From a virus, in IMG/VR virus record IMGVR_UViG_3300030106_003644, positions 1 through 22,833 of that record: a stretch of DNA of 22,833 nucleotides. One strand, written 5' to 3'. The position numbers and the translations under genes are program-made. Under the pieces are notes generated by a model. That model worked only from the letters and a program-made list of their open reading frames with translations. It made no database searches and had not been told where the DNA came from. Positions 10,516 to 20,100 of this stretch are shown piece by piece (the first letter of the stretch is position 1; each line of letters opens with the position of its first letter).

Positions 10516-10522
10516 ATTATCT

Positions 10523-11098
10523 ATGGCAAAAAAACGTAGTGTAGTAGCAAGAACACCAGCAGAAAAATTTAGAGATAACATATTGATTGGTTATCCTGAA
10601 TGGCCTACATGGTCTAGGAAGCTTAGGCGAATATTTGTTTCCTTGCCGTCATATGGTGTTGGTAAAGAAGCGTTAGAGTCTATGTGTGAAGACTTTGAGT
10701 GGGATTTTGAAAAGACCAGTAAGTTGATAGATGGTAATGCTACTTTTACTAAAGCAGTAAATGATTTCATAGAAGATGGTTACAGGTACAGGACAGCTAT
10801 ACGTTATCCTAATTCTAAAAACCCATTACCGTTTGAGATAAAATGGAGCAAGTTACAGTTAGTGTATATGATGGAATCTGGTATCACCTCGTTTATCAAA
10901 GCAGAATTAGGTAAAATATCTGCTGTTGAAAACAAGTTGATAGAAAAGTCTGGCTTGTTAGAGATAGAACCATTGGTAAATGATTGGCAAAGTGATGGTA
11001 GTCACCAGCAAGCTGAGAAAAAAGTTGCTGTGCAAAACGTAGATATATCTGGTGAGTCTAGTTTATTTGATTTAGAAGCAAGCTTGAACGGAAAATAA
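10523..11098 (+). CDS. Putative terminase small subunit
   Basis: 191 residues from ATG 10523 (MAKKRSVVARTPAEKFRDNI). A longer frame from TTG 10442 adds a Lys/Asn-rich stretch without protein character and was not used. No small-terminase signature was recognised; the call rests on the position directly before the large terminase, with stop and start adjacent, and on size. A DNA-binding role is plausible from the basic N-terminus and from helix-rich residues 25-80, which include GKEALESMCEDFEWDFEKTS. The C-terminal part is acidic and may contact the large subunit. The start has no clear ribosome site but lies at the expected transcription start. Confidence 0.65.
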   Translation: MAKKRSVVARTPAEKFRDNILIGYPEWPTWSRKLRRIFVSLPSYGVGKEALESMCEDFEWDFEKTSKLIDGNATFTKAVNDFIEDGYRYRTAIRYPNSKNPLPFEIKWSKLQLVYMMESGITSFIKAELGKISAVENKLIEKSGLLEIEPLVNDWQSDGSHQQAEKKVAVQNVDISGESSLFDLEASLNGK

Positions 11099-12613
11099 AT
11101 GTCATATCAATACACACCATCTCCTTGGCAGCGTAAGTTTCATAATTCAGAAAGCAGGATAAAGGTTGTATGGGCAGGTCGTAGAGCAGGTAAAGGTAGA
11201 GCTGTACTTACTGAGCTAATGCTGGCCATAACGCAGGCTTCAAAGACTCCGTTTCTAGCAGACAAAGAAATGGCAGAAGCTGCTAACCTACCAGTAGGAT
11301 ATGACTTGACTAACACACTAGAACCTGCAATCCATATATGGGTAGTTGCACCTAACTTTGCACAGAGCAGACAAGCATGGAACGAACTAAAACAATTTAT
11401 ACCACCAGAACTTGTAGTCAAAAGAAAACAAGGACAAGGTGGTGGTCGTGGTGACGGATGGAGAGAAGATGCAAAGTCTGTATGGCTATATCTAAAAAGT
11501 CCTAACCTAGTAAGACGAGATGTCTATATTGAAATAAAATCTGCTGACGACCCTGAATCTCTACAGACTGCTGGGCCTGACTTTATTTGGATTACAGAGT
11601 CACAAGATATAAAAGAAGCTGCATGGAATAAACTAAGACCTATGCTTAACTCTGCTGGTAGACTAGGTAAAGGTTGTGTAGAAGGCATACCACCATTCAA
11701 AAGGTCTCATTGGTTTTCTAAACTTTTTAAATGGTCACAAGAAAATCCTAGCCAAGATTACGAATCCTTTCATGCAACAAGCTTTGATAACGTTTTCCTA
11801 TCACAAAAACAAAAAGAAGCTATCAAAGACGAAAAAGCAACTATGCCAGAAATTGTTTGGGATAGAATGTACATGGCTAAACAACCAGATGGTGGAGGTG
11901 GTTTCTTCAGACCTAGCAAAATACAAGAAGCTGCTATTGGAAAAGAAATATTGATGCCAGATTCTAGCAGAAGATATGTTGCTGGATTAGACTTGGGTAA
12001 GAAACAAGACTATACTGTATTTATAGTAAAGGATGCAGCTAGTAGAAAATCTGTATATGCTTTAGAAATGTCTGGTAGTGATTGGGTTAGTCAAATAGAA
12101 ACTATTAGTTCTGAAATAAATAGATGGAAAATAGGTGATATTAGAGTTGACTCAACTGGTTTAGGAGATGTAGTGTTTGACCACTTACTATCTTCTGGAT
12201 TACCAGTAACACCATTTAAATTTAGTGCACAAAGTAAATATCAATTATTCCAAAATTACTACATTGCACTAGAAAATGGTACTGTACATTTCCCAGAAAG
12301 TTGGGATACACTAAAAAGACAACTAGAAGATATAAGTATTAGACCTAGTGGAAATGGTTCATATGTGTTTTATAATGAATCAAGTGAGCATGATGATTGG
12401 GTTGATGCAGAGCTGTTAGCATTAATGGCTAGCGACCCACCAGGTTATGATGATGGTGAATATAAATATTTAGGAGCTATAAGTAGAATGAGACCTATAA
12501 GACCTACAGACTCTAGGAAACCGTCACGATTTATGCAAATGAGAAGACAACAAAAGACAAAAGAAAAATTACAATACTTAGAAGAAAACGAATTAATTAC
12601 TACAGAAATATAG
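11099..12613 (+). CDS. terL: Terminase large subunit (packaging ATPase and nuclease)
   Basis: 504 residues, the normal size. It translocates and cuts phage DNA at the portal. The N-terminal ATPase has a Walker A-like KVVWAGRRAGKGRA (22-35, K32) and Walker B DFIWITE (161-167, E167 as the catalytic carboxylate). The C-terminal RNase H-like nuclease has D298 (AGLDLGKKQDYTV), D351 (RVDSTGLGD) and D432/D433/D436 (HDDWVDAELL), which suit the three metal-binding acids. The Walker A has GKG instead of the usual GKS/T, an atypical P-loop found in some terminases. The ATG immediately follows the previous stop. Family assignment is strong. Confidence 0.93.
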   Translation: MSYQYTPSPWQRKFHNSESRIKVVWAGRRAGKGRAVLTELMLAITQASKTPFLADKEMAEAANLPVGYDLTNTLEPAIHIWVVAPNFAQSRQAWNELKQFIPPELVVKRKQGQGGGRGDGWREDAKSVWLYLKSPNLVRRDVYIEIKSADDPESLQTAGPDFIWITESQDIKEAAWNKLRPMLNSAGRLGKGCVEGIPPFKRSHWFSKLFKWSQENPSQDYESFHATSFDNVFLSQKQKEAIKDEKATMPEIVWDRMYMAKQPDGGGGFFRPSKIQEAAIGKEILMPDSSRRYVAGLDLGKKQDYTVFIVKDAASRKSVYALEMSGSDWVSQIETISSEINRWKIGDIRVDSTGLGDVVFDHLLSSGLPVTPFKFSAQSKYQLFQNYYIALENGTVHFPESWDTLKRQLEDISIRPSGNGSYVFYNESSEHDDWVDAELLALMASDPPGYDDGEYKYLGAISRMRPIRPTDSRKPSRFMQMRRQQKTKEKLQYLEENELITTEI

Positions 12614-12620
12614 GTAAAGA

Positions 12621-14546
12621 ATGGTTTTAGATTACGAAATAGACTCAACAGAAGCAATCAAAGTAGAAGCAGCAAATCCTACAGACGAGCCAGATATTAC
12701 ACTTCAATGGGTAAAAGAAAAAGCACAAACTGGTCACGAATTATTTAGAGAGTTTCGTAACAAAGCAGAAGAGCTAGATGACTTTTATTTAAACAACTTT
12801 GACTTTAGTGTTCCAGAAAACGGAACACTAATTAGACTGGGTACAGCACAGTCAGTAATAAATACTCTAGTTGCACACGTTAGTCCACAGTTTTTGGATA
12901 TATCTGTTCCACCACCTGGTGCACGAGGACAAGCAAGAGCAGAACTAATGGAAAAATTTTTGACAGGTGCACACCATATGGTAGAACAAAGAACACCTGT
13001 ATACAGAGAGATTACAAAACACGCTGGTCTTTATGGTATTGCTTGGGAGAAAATAGAGTTTACTGCAAATGAATGGAGTGATTTTCCAGAAGCACCACCA
13101 CATGAACAAGAAGCAAGTGCAGAATATAGAGAACGAATAAAAGAAGTATTAGATAAACGGTCTGTATCATGGCCCATAAAATCTGTAGCTGTAAATCCAC
13201 AAAACCTTATATGGGATTTGAATAATGGTACACAACCTAGATGGGTTATATATGAATATCAAGTAGATGCAGAATGGGTACAGGCTCACTTTCCAGAATG
13301 GAACGTATACAAAAAAGGTTACGTTACTTTCCAGGAAGTATGGACAGCTACTCAAGTAGGATACTTAGCAGATGACAAATGGGTATTAGAACCTAGACGA
13401 CATGGTTATGGTAAACTACCTTGGATTATGTACTGGCCACAAATGGGGTTAGATACTGGTAACTCAGAACCAGAAACTTTATACATGGGATTACTAAATG
13501 GCTCTATAGATATGTTACGAGCACAAAGTCAATTAGCATCACACTATATTGACATTGTAGGTAAATCAGCTTGGCCTACACTAGAATTTACAGGACCACC
13601 AGGAATTACAGAAGAAGTGCAAGCTGCTTGGGATGATACTCCAGGTGCAAAGAATATTAAACCACCACAGGTAAATGTTGGTGCATCACAAACACCAAGG
13701 CCACCTTCAGAGATTGGTATTGCAAAACAATTCTTAGACGAAGCAATTGAAGCTAATACTGTTCCTGCTGTTGCTAGAGGGCAAAGACCAACAGGTGCAG
13801 CATCTGGTTATCATACTGCTGTACTAGCTGGTATTGCATCACTTAACTTTGGTGCAGTAAAAGAAGCAATGGAACGTGGTTTACAAGATAAAGGTGAACT
13901 AATACTAAGAATAGTAGAACACGTTATTAATGATAAACTTACAGTATTCGGTAAAACAGAAGCTGGAGTTTTAGATGCTGCTATCAAGCCTACTGACATC
14001 AAAGGGCATTACGTCAACATTGTTCGTATTAACTCTGTTTCGCCAGAAGAACAGGAAAGAAGACTTAACCTGTGGGCAAACTTATGGCGTTCAGGATACG
14101 TTGATTTGGATACTGCTCTCAGAAAAGGTGGAGTTAGCAATCCATTAGAAGTTCGTGCTAAGATATTAGAAGAACAATTTATAAACTCGCCAGGTATTCA
14201 AGAACAGCTACAACAAGCAGCAGCATCAAGAATACCTACGATACAAAATATTATTGAAGCAGCAGGACAACAGTCACCACAAACAGGACCAACTCCTGAA
14301 CAAACTGCAATGAATATTTTAAATACACAAGGAGCTATGCAATTGCCTAATGCAGGAAATTTCCAACAAGGTAATCAAGCAGGTACAAGACCTAACAACC
14401 CAGGTACAGGAGTACCACAAACTACTAGACCTGTAATACCAGGTTCTATAGATGAAATGAATCAAACAGCTCGTGCTGTAGCAGGACCAAGAACTGGTAA
14501 TGTTAGAGTACCAGGAGCAGACATATCACCAGGAGCAAGAGGATAA
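12621..14546 (+). CDS. Portal protein
   Basis: 641 residues. The portal forms the ring at the capsid vertex through which DNA enters and leaves. Position right after the large terminase, size and sequence pattern agree: an N-terminal helical region (about 25-65), a beta-rich core (about 140-280), the segment LLNGSIDMLRAQSQLASHYI near residue 300, and the stretch around GQRPTGAASGYHTAVLAGIA (about 390-410) that resembles a portal stem/crown junction. The last 110 residues are Gln/Asn/Pro/Gly-rich and probably disordered. The ATG has a weak AGG site 8 bases upstream. The stop overlaps the next start (TAATG). I recognised no more exact portal subfamily. Confidence 0.85.
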   Translation: MVLDYEIDSTEAIKVEAANPTDEPDITLQWVKEKAQTGHELFREFRNKAEELDDFYLNNFDFSVPENGTLIRLGTAQSVINTLVAHVSPQFLDISVPPPGARGQARAELMEKFLTGAHHMVEQRTPVYREITKHAGLYGIAWEKIEFTANEWSDFPEAPPHEQEASAEYRERIKEVLDKRSVSWPIKSVAVNPQNLIWDLNNGTQPRWVIYEYQVDAEWVQAHFPEWNVYKKGYVTFQEVWTATQVGYLADDKWVLEPRRHGYGKLPWIMYWPQMGLDTGNSEPETLYMGLLNGSIDMLRAQSQLASHYIDIVGKSAWPTLEFTGPPGITEEVQAAWDDTPGAKNIKPPQVNVGASQTPRPPSEIGIAKQFLDEAIEANTVPAVARGQRPTGAASGYHTAVLAGIASLNFGAVKEAMERGLQDKGELILRIVEHVINDKLTVFGKTEAGVLDAAIKPTDIKGHYVNIVRINSVSPEEQERRLNLWANLWRSGYVDLDTALRKGGVSNPLEVRAKILEEQFINSPGIQEQLQQAAASRIPTIQNIIEAAGQQSPQTGPTPEQTAMNILNTQGAMQLPNAGNFQQGNQAGTRPNNPGTGVPQTTRPVIPGSIDEMNQTARAVAGPRTGNVRVPGADISPGARG

Positions 14547-14734
14547 TGGCAAAAAGCACACATCCATTAGAACTAGCATTTATGAAATTTGATGACACTA
14601 CCAAAAGATATTTAAAACAAGTATCTAGTAGTTTTCAAAACATAGATGGTATTCCTGAAGTACAACAACCAAAAAAACGTAGCAAAAAATCAATCTATAA
14701 TTATGGATTGAACACACCATTTGGGAGAAGCTAA
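14546..14734 (+). CDS. Small basic virion-region protein
   Basis: 62 residues. An N-terminal half with MAKSTHPLELAFMKFDDTTK precedes a Lys-rich segment PKKRSKKSIYNYG. AGGAG lies 12 bases upstream in the end of the portal gene. TAATG overlaps link it to the portal gene and to the next gene, so the three are probably made in fixed ratio. No family recognised; a head-completion, DNA-binding or connector role would suit the position but is not shown. Confidence 0.7.
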   Translation: MAKSTHPLELAFMKFDDTTKRYLKQVSSSFQNIDGIPEVQQPKKRSKKSIYNYGLNTPFGRS

Positions 14735-17124
14735 TGCCAGTTTTTAATATAACTTTAACAAGTAGCGAAACAGGAGATACTGTTCAACAAACAATAAATG
14801 CTGTAAATGGAGCAGCAGCTCGTAATATTGCTCAATCTCAAGCTCCAGATAATAGTTATAAAGTTGGAAGTATTGTTCCAGGTTCTGTAGAGCAACAAAA
14901 CCAAGCAAATTTAGGAAGAGATTTTTCTGCTTCTAATAGAGATTTATTATCAATAAATGAAGGATTTGGCACAGGTCCTTCTCCTTTTTTAAATCAAACT
15001 ACTACAGTAGATACTACTTCTACAGCACAAACATTTGATGAATATAATACTAATCAAATTAATAATCAAATTAATAGAAGCAGTAATGAAGAACTTGAAA
15101 ATTTAGGACTAAGTACTGAACAACAATTACCTATTGTTACAACAAGTATTACAAATCCTAATGCAGAAATTACAAATGGTCTTGCTTCTATAATGTCAGA
15201 TATAACTAATAAAATAAGATTTGAAGCAAATAAAAATACTGTTACTCCTATAAATCCAACAAACTATCAACAAATTAGTTCAAGTTTTATAACAAATCAA
15301 GCAAACATTTCTGATGCTGAAAGAGAACTTTATATTCAAGATTTGAAAACTAAATCTTTTGGAGAAAATTTTCCTAAAAGAAATCAGCAAATTGTTTTAC
15401 TAAATGATTTGATAGATAAAATAAATTTTGCGTCAGAATCTAGGCAAGGAGATGTTTCTCCTTATGTAAATCAATTGTCAGGTTTATTACAATCAGCAGA
15501 TACTACAGCTCAACAATATATTAGAAATGAAAATAATAATATACCTGAAAGTGGTAGGCAATATAACAATGCAACTTTATTTGGTTTAGCTCCAGATTAC
15601 TCAGGAGTATCTTTTGCTTCAGAACAAAGATTAAATAATTTAGATTTAGTTATAGATGAAGGAACAGGCCTACAAAAAGTAGAAGCTGTTGGGAACTTTG
15701 ATGACCCACCTAATCCGTTTGACCTTGAAACTAATTTAGCAGAAGATGAAGAAGATTTTGATGACCCAGGTCCTGACCCTACTCCTGACCCAGCTCCTGG
15801 ACCAGACCCTATTCCTCCAGCAGACCCTACTCCTTCTGTAGAACCAAGTGCAGAAATTTTAGCTTTGCAACAACAAATACAAGAATTGCAAAACCAATTA
15901 GCAACTCAAGCAACTCAAACACCAGGTGCACCTACAGCACAAACTATAGGAGACCCAGACTTTCAGGCATTTGTATTACAAAATCAAGATATTTTGTTTG
16001 GAGTTGATACTACTGGTAAGAGAGAAGTTACTCCTTTAGGTCAAACATTAATAGATAATTATTTTGATGTTAAAGCACAAGAAGCTCAAGATGAATTAGC
16101 TATACGTCAAGATGAAATTCGTAATAATCAAAATCTTAGTGAATTAGAAAAACAAATAGAATTACAAGAAGCTAGATTAGCAATAGAAGAAAGAATTGCA
16201 AATATACAAACAGGTGCAGATGCAATAATTTCTCAAAATCAATTAAATTTAGGTGCAGCACAAGCAGACGCAGATAGGGTAGCTAGAGAAAATATAGCTA
16301 ATATACAAGCACAGCTATCACCATTTTATGGGATAAATGAAATACAAAATGCTACTCAACAAGCACAAGCTAGAAGGCAAGCTCAACTTGCAGGAACAGG
16401 TGGAGTTTATGGTGCATTAGCAGCAGCAGTTCCTAGACAAGATGGACAAGACCCATTTACAGCTCAACAAATATTTCAAGCACAACGTGGTGGATTATCT
16501 GTAGGTCAACAACTTGAGTTAGCTAGAGCAGGTGGTAATCCATATGGTTTGACTGATGTACAAGCAATTGCTTTACAAAATAGTTTAGCAAGAGGTGGTT
16601 TAACTCCAGATGAACAAATAGCTTTAGCTAGGGCAACTGCTAATCCTTTTGGATTTACATCAGCTCAACAAATAGGATTGCAAGAAAGTTTAGCAAGAGG
16701 TGGCCTTACTGCTCCTCAACAATTTGCATTACAAACAGCATTGGCAAGAGGTGGATTGTCTGCTGAAGAAAGATTAGCAGAACAAAGATTAGGAATAGTT
16801 CCTGAATTATTTAGAGCATCTCCACAATCATTAGGTGCTTTATCTAGCGTATTGGGTGGTACTGCTAATCTAAGAAGTGCATTAAATCCATTTTTAGGAA
16901 CAAACTTTACAGGTGGAACAACTACTCAAGCAACAACACCTATGTCAACTCCTACTGTTGGACAATACCAACAACAAACTCCATTCCAACAAGGTGCAAC
17001 TCAAGCAAATCTTGCATCAACTGGACAAGATATAGAACAAGCAATTTTAGGAGTAACGCCACAAGGAGTGAATACTAATCCTGGGGGATTAGCTCCATTT
17101 ACAAGTACGCTAGGAACTTACTAA
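14734..17124 (+). CDS. Large virion-associated protein with linker and tandem repeats
   Basis: 796 residues; family not recognised. Residues 1-340 are Asn/Gln/Ser/Thr-rich. Residues about 343-372 are a Pro/Asp linker of PDPTPDPAPGPDP type. Predicted coiled coil follows at about 373-397 and 450-530. Residues 585-654 are two 35-residue repeats (RGGL..., LARA..NP.G.T..Q.I.LQ.SLA), then a 17-residue half unit at 655-671 and a degenerate one from 672. The C-terminus is Gln/Thr/Gly-rich. No hydrophobic signal or enzyme motif is seen. It lies between portal and a 1,640-residue protein, so an internal or ejected virion protein is likely. GGGAGA precedes the start, which overlaps the prior stop. Confidence 0.8.
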   Translation: MPVFNITLTSSETGDTVQQTINAVNGAAARNIAQSQAPDNSYKVGSIVPGSVEQQNQANLGRDFSASNRDLLSINEGFGTGPSPFLNQTTTVDTTSTAQTFDEYNTNQINNQINRSSNEELENLGLSTEQQLPIVTTSITNPNAEITNGLASIMSDITNKIRFEANKNTVTPINPTNYQQISSSFITNQANISDAERELYIQDLKTKSFGENFPKRNQQIVLLNDLIDKINFASESRQGDVSPYVNQLSGLLQSADTTAQQYIRNENNNIPESGRQYNNATLFGLAPDYSGVSFASEQRLNNLDLVIDEGTGLQKVEAVGNFDDPPNPFDLETNLAEDEEDFDDPGPDPTPDPAPGPDPIPPADPTPSVEPSAEILALQQQIQELQNQLATQATQTPGAPTAQTIGDPDFQAFVLQNQDILFGVDTTGKREVTPLGQTLIDNYFDVKAQEAQDELAIRQDEIRNNQNLSELEKQIELQEARLAIEERIANIQTGADAIISQNQLNLGAAQADADRVARENIANIQAQLSPFYGINEIQNATQQAQARRQAQLAGTGGVYGALAAAVPRQDGQDPFTAQQIFQAQRGGLSVGQQLELARAGGNPYGLTDVQAIALQNSLARGGLTPDEQIALARATANPFGFTSAQQIGLQESLARGGLTAPQQFALQTALARGGLSAEERLAEQRLGIVPELFRASPQSLGALSSVLGGTANLRSALNPFLGTNFTGGTTTQATTPMSTPTVGQYQQQTPFQQGATQANLASTGQDIEQAILGVTPQGVNTNPGGLAPFTSTLGTY

Positions 17125-20100
17125 ATGGTATCACCTTTTAATAGAGACAGAACCCCTTTTTCTCGTTCAAGAGAAGATTATAATACAAGAGCAAGAAGAC
17201 TTCGCAAGGAATATCAAGACCGTTTAAGAGAACAAGAAAGATTAGTTATAGAAGCTCAAGCAAGAGAAAGAGCTTTGGTAGCTGAACAAAATATTTTAAA
17301 TCCTCAACAACCTGTTGTTCCTTTGAATCAACCTGATTCTCCACCAAAACCATTTCCAGTTGTAGAACCTCCACAAGAAACAGCAGAGCCTATAAGTTAT
17401 TCTGGATTTGCATCTGGTGTTAGAGAAAACTTAGCAAATGCAGGATTGAGTGCTTTAGAATTTATAGAACCAGGAATTAACACAGCAGTAGGTATAGCTG
17501 CAAGATTTGTAAGTCCTGGAGAAACTGAGTTTGATAAACAACTTAAAATAGTAGAAGAAGAACGTGAAGCAGCTGGTAAACAAAGAGGACTTAGGGGATT
17601 TTTTGCAACAGGAACGGAAGCAGCTAGACGTGCAGCTCCTTTACAAAGAGGTGCAGAATATGGAGCTTCTCTAGCAACTAGTGTTATACCAGATGGTTTG
17701 TTTGGAATTGATTCAGATGAAGTTAGGAAAAAAAGAAATCAATATTTTAAAGAAGCTACTGGTAAAGAATGGACTCTTTTAAATTCTTTTATTGACCCAG
17801 TAGAAGATTTAAATGCAACTAAAAGAGCCTATAAAGAAACAGACCAACCTACATATGCAAAAGGAACATTAGAGTTTATATTTGACCCTTTAAATGTATT
17901 GCCAGGCATAGGAATAGCATCAGATATAAAAACAGGGTCTAAGGCTTTAAAAGGTTTAGCTAGGCTTTCTATAAAAACACCTGTTCAAGCAGTTACTAAA
18001 ACAGGTAAAATAGTTGCACAACCTAAAAAAGTTGCAGAAAAAACAAAACAAATTGCTAGTGATATAAAAAGTTATTATGATGATGTTGTAACTTATAATA
18101 CAAACCCTAGTGATTTATTGCGACAACGTATAGAAGAAAAAGGTGCAGACTTAGTAAAGGGTGGAGCTGCAATAGAATATAACACAGCAGCAGCAGAAGG
18201 AAGATTAGTTTCTAGAGTGCCAGGTGTTTATGATAATGTTATTCCTCTTATTGATGGTTATGACCACTTTGATAACATAACAGCAAATGTTATTTCAAAT
18301 CCAGATTTTGCAAAAGGATTATCCAGACCTTTGACAAGAGAACAATTTGATGCACAACTTGGTACATATAAAGAAACTGTAAAATACTCAGAAGATTTTT
18401 TTAGTGACGATAATATTATAAAAAGACGTGATAGATTTAGAGAAAAATTAGTAAAGAAAAATCAAGAAACTTTAAAACAAAATCAAGCAGCTAAGTTACA
18501 AGAGGGAATAAGAAAAACTTTTGACGGTATAGATAAAATAGGATTATCTTTTATAACAACTCCTTTTCGTACAATAGTAAATTCTATTGACCCTCAGATA
18601 TTAGCAAAAGTTGGAGATGCAACAGATTTAAAAACTAAATATTTAGAACACGCTCGTAACAAAGCTAATGCTTTGAATGCAGCTGGAATTAGTGTAAAAA
18701 ATACTATTACTAAATCTGGTGATTCTAAACGTGTTTTTAAAGACCAGATACAAGATTTTACAATTACACCTAATGAAGCAGATGCTGCAAGAATATATAG
18801 AGTATTAAAAGACCAACATAAAAATTCAGGATATAATGTAGCAGATTTAAATAAAACAATTGACCAAGGTACAAATGCTTTTTTAGAGTCAGATATAATT
18901 AGTGCTGTAGTAGATGTAAGAAAAGCTGTTAGAGAAGATATGGTAACTCCCATAGGAAAGCAACCAGTAGATGATTTAATATTTGATTTGAAACCAATGT
19001 TTAAAGTTGAAGGTAGTGAATACTTTAATTTTAAAACAGGAGCAAGAACAGAAAAAGGTAACTATGTTATTCAGAGAGCAAAAGCAGAATTTGAAAAAGC
19101 TAAATTATTAGCTGAATATGGTAACCCAATTGTAGCTGGTGGTAAAGTTCTATCAGGAAAAGCTTTAGCAGATTTTTATTTATCAGAAAAAGCTTATGCT
19201 TCAAGATATGTTTTAAATAAAACAGGTAATAAAGCATTTTCTAATAATAGTTTAGAAAAATCATTTAACAAAAATAGAAAATATTTAGACCCAGATAATA
19301 TATTTGAAGATATTATTAGTGGCGAAAGAAATATTATATATGCTAACCCAGAAGATGCTTTGAGTTTATCTTTTATTGGAGCTTATAATCAGTTGTCAGA
19401 TTCAGTTTTAAAATATGATTTGATTGATTTTTTTAATAAAAGTAAAGCAGCAAGAACTGAATATGGTGTATCAGTTGTTGAAAAAATAACATCACCTCAA
19501 AGTGGTTTTCAACTACAAGCAGATACTTTACCTGGTTATAAAATTGGAAACAAAGAAATTACATTAAAGAAAACAAAACCAAGCAATAGAAATGTTCCAT
19601 TAGAACAAACAGAAAGTCAAAAACTTTGGGATGGTTTGTTATTTCGTACAGAAAAAGATGCTGCAAAATTTGCAAATGATTTTGATTTAATTATTAATGC
19701 AAGTAAAGATGTTGTAGGTATGCCTGCTTTGATAAAAAATCAAATAAAAACAGGTACAGGTGTTTTAGGAGCACCTATATCTAAGGCAGGTGATATAACA
19801 AAAATTTTTCGTTTAGCTGGTACTGGTATTGATTTAGGTCTAACTGCAATATATGCACCAATAGTATTTGGTTTAGGTTCAGCAAAAATTTTAGGTGGTA
19901 TTGCAGCAGACAATCCTAAACTTATAACAGAAGGAAAAAATTTATATAAAGGTATTGCTAGAGCTACTGTTGATAGTATTGTTTCTCTTATAAATCCAGA
20001 TAGAGTATTAGCAAAAACTTATTCTCCTGCTAGACAAAAAACTTTAGCACTTATGAATAGAAATAATATGGGATTGGGGAGATTACAAGTAGAAGCATAT

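Larger units (their letters stand above)
9946..10522. other. Non-coding divergent control region
   Basis: No convincing gene lies in this 577-base stretch between the leftward and rightward blocks. It contains promoter P3, paired GGGAAA sites, a dense GTGTTATA repeat array, a TA run and the rightward extended -10 promoter. A TTG-start frame at 10022-10216 encodes a hydrophobic peptide, but it overlaps P3's -35 and has no ribosome site. The high A+T, repeats and position make it a candidate replication origin or the main genetic switch. Confidence 0.6.

Noticed and set aside
10442-10522. Upstream TTG start for the putative small terminase
   Set aside because: The extra 27 residues are Lys/Asn-rich and unlike a protein domain, there is no ribosome site, and the stretch contains the extended -10 promoter for the ATG at 10523.
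12445-12657. Leftward frame across the terminase/portal junction
   Set aside because: Antisense to two well-supported genes and without a ribosome site; it is a shadow frame.
18594-18953. Leftward frame of 119 residues inside the giant virion gene
   Set aside because: It has no ribosome site or flanking operon signals, and its composition is that of an antisense frame of an Ala/Lys-rich gene.
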